DNA from: Kappaphycus alvarezii | Taxonomy: Eukaryota > Rhodophyta > Florideophyceae > Gigartinales > Solieriaceae | NCBI GenBank assembly: GCA_002205965.3 | Contig: NADL03000625.1 | Span: forward strand, 930,001-994,000 | Direction: 5' to 3' | DNA: 64,000 nt | Shown: positions 63,561 through 64,000 of the stretch, piece after piece | Layout: every line of letters begins with the position of its first letter | Numbering within the stretch: the first letter of the stretch is position 1 | Notes under the pieces: model-generated | Told to the model about the DNA's origin: nothing | Database searches by the model: none | What the model saw: only the letters and a program-made list of their open reading frames with translations | Translations under genes and position numbers: made by a program

Positions 63561-64000
63561 ATGGCGTCCGCGTCGACGCCACCTGCGTCTGCAAGGACAC
63601 CCGCAGACGGTTCTACCGATGACCAGAACTACATTATTCAACACCCATCTTCCGTTTCCTTATCCGTCAGCCACCCAAAACTGATAACAACCACACCAAA
63701 GGGAATCAGAGTATTTTTGCAACAGTACGATCAATACGCGAAGGAAGTCAAAGCACGAGCGCTCTAGCTGGCCGTGATAGACTCCTCCACGACCGAAACC
63801 GGTCCGCCCTGTCAACCTTTCCTACCGTGTTGACCCTGTATGGCTAGAATCGTCCATCTAACTCGAATACATTCCAGGTGTGAAAAGCGTGGATGACTTT
63901 TCGGATGAAAAGATTCGAGCCTACCCGACTCTGAAGCTGAAGAAGGAAAGGACCGTATTACCATCGCTCATATCGATAACATCATCAAACGGGAAGTATC
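63561..64000 (+). pseudogene. Gypsy-G gag, cut by window edge
   Basis: The ATG at 63561 (MASASTPPASARTPADGSTD) leads to SHPKLITTTPKGIRVFLQQY and DQYAKEVKARAL with a stop at 63765; later frames give VDPVWLESSI-type sequence. This is the same gag type as Gypsy-D (H-P-x-L...I-R-x-F...Y-x-K-E-V-x-A-R-A). LTR and primer site should lie to the left but were not recognised. Confidence 0.6.

Noticed and set aside
1..64000. CRISPR arrays, rRNA genes, prophage or operon structure
   Set aside because: No regularly spaced direct repeats, rRNA blocks or ribosome-binding-site patterned gene strings were seen; the content is eukaryotic throughout.

Overview
The window looks like gene-poor, transposon-rich nuclear DNA of a eukaryote. 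It has LTR retrotransposons of both the Ty1/copia and Ty3/gypsy types, LINE-like elements ending in a restriction-like endonuclease (RLE) domain, a tRNA-like sequence with A and B boxes, and two damaged copies of a cullin gene. No bacterial operon, ribosome-binding-site pattern or CRISPR array is visible. I cannot name the species. A red macroalga or another protist (stramenopile or oomycete-like) would fit the mix of chromodomain gypsy elements, copia elements primed by half of the initiator tRNA, and RLE LINEs, but this is a guess. Element names used here (Copia-A, Gypsy-C, LINE-A and so on) are my own labels.

Left third (1-24,450): a truncated Copia-A element on the minus strand with an LTR at 2893-3228; LINE-A and LINE-A2 3' ends, one inserted exactly at the 3' end of a tRNA-like sequence (4397-4490); a broken gene for a small secreted cysteine-rich protein (6862-7446); Copia-B (about 8463-11,800, plus) and the tail of Copia-C (11,885-12,990, minus); a TIR-bounded element (13,008-14,184) carrying an intact RLE-domain ORF; a C2H2 zinc-finger scrap; a gypsy protease relic; and LINE-B, LINE-C and LINE-A fragments between 19,270 and 24,230.

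Middle (24,450-40,260): the 3' half of a cullin gene (24,652-26,180, minus), a LINE-B fragment, and Gypsy-C (27,756-33,686), a chromodomain element with a 5-bp target duplication. A 444-bp TIR element sits inside the 3' LTR of Gypsy-C. An AT-rich stretch follows, holding old LTR and LINE scraps.

Right third (40,260-64,000): a second cullin copy on the minus strand, stretched from about 0.8 kb + 0.9 kb + 0.6 kb of recognisable coding segments to 22.4 kb by five retrotransposons. These are Copia-A copy 2 (between the penultimate codons and the stop), Gypsy-D, a LINE-A 3' end, Gypsy-E, and Gypsy-F nested inside Gypsy-E. Gypsy-F carries, between integrase and 3' LTR, two homologous extra ORF domains that I do not recognise; these are the best candidate for something undescribed. 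The gag start of another gypsy element (Gypsy-G) runs off the right edge.

LTR divergence by eye (Gypsy-D about 10%, Gypsy-E about 8%, Gypsy-F about 1%, Gypsy-C about 0.5%) agrees with the nesting order. Nearly every coding region has frameshifts, so most are pseudogenes or the assembly has indel errors.
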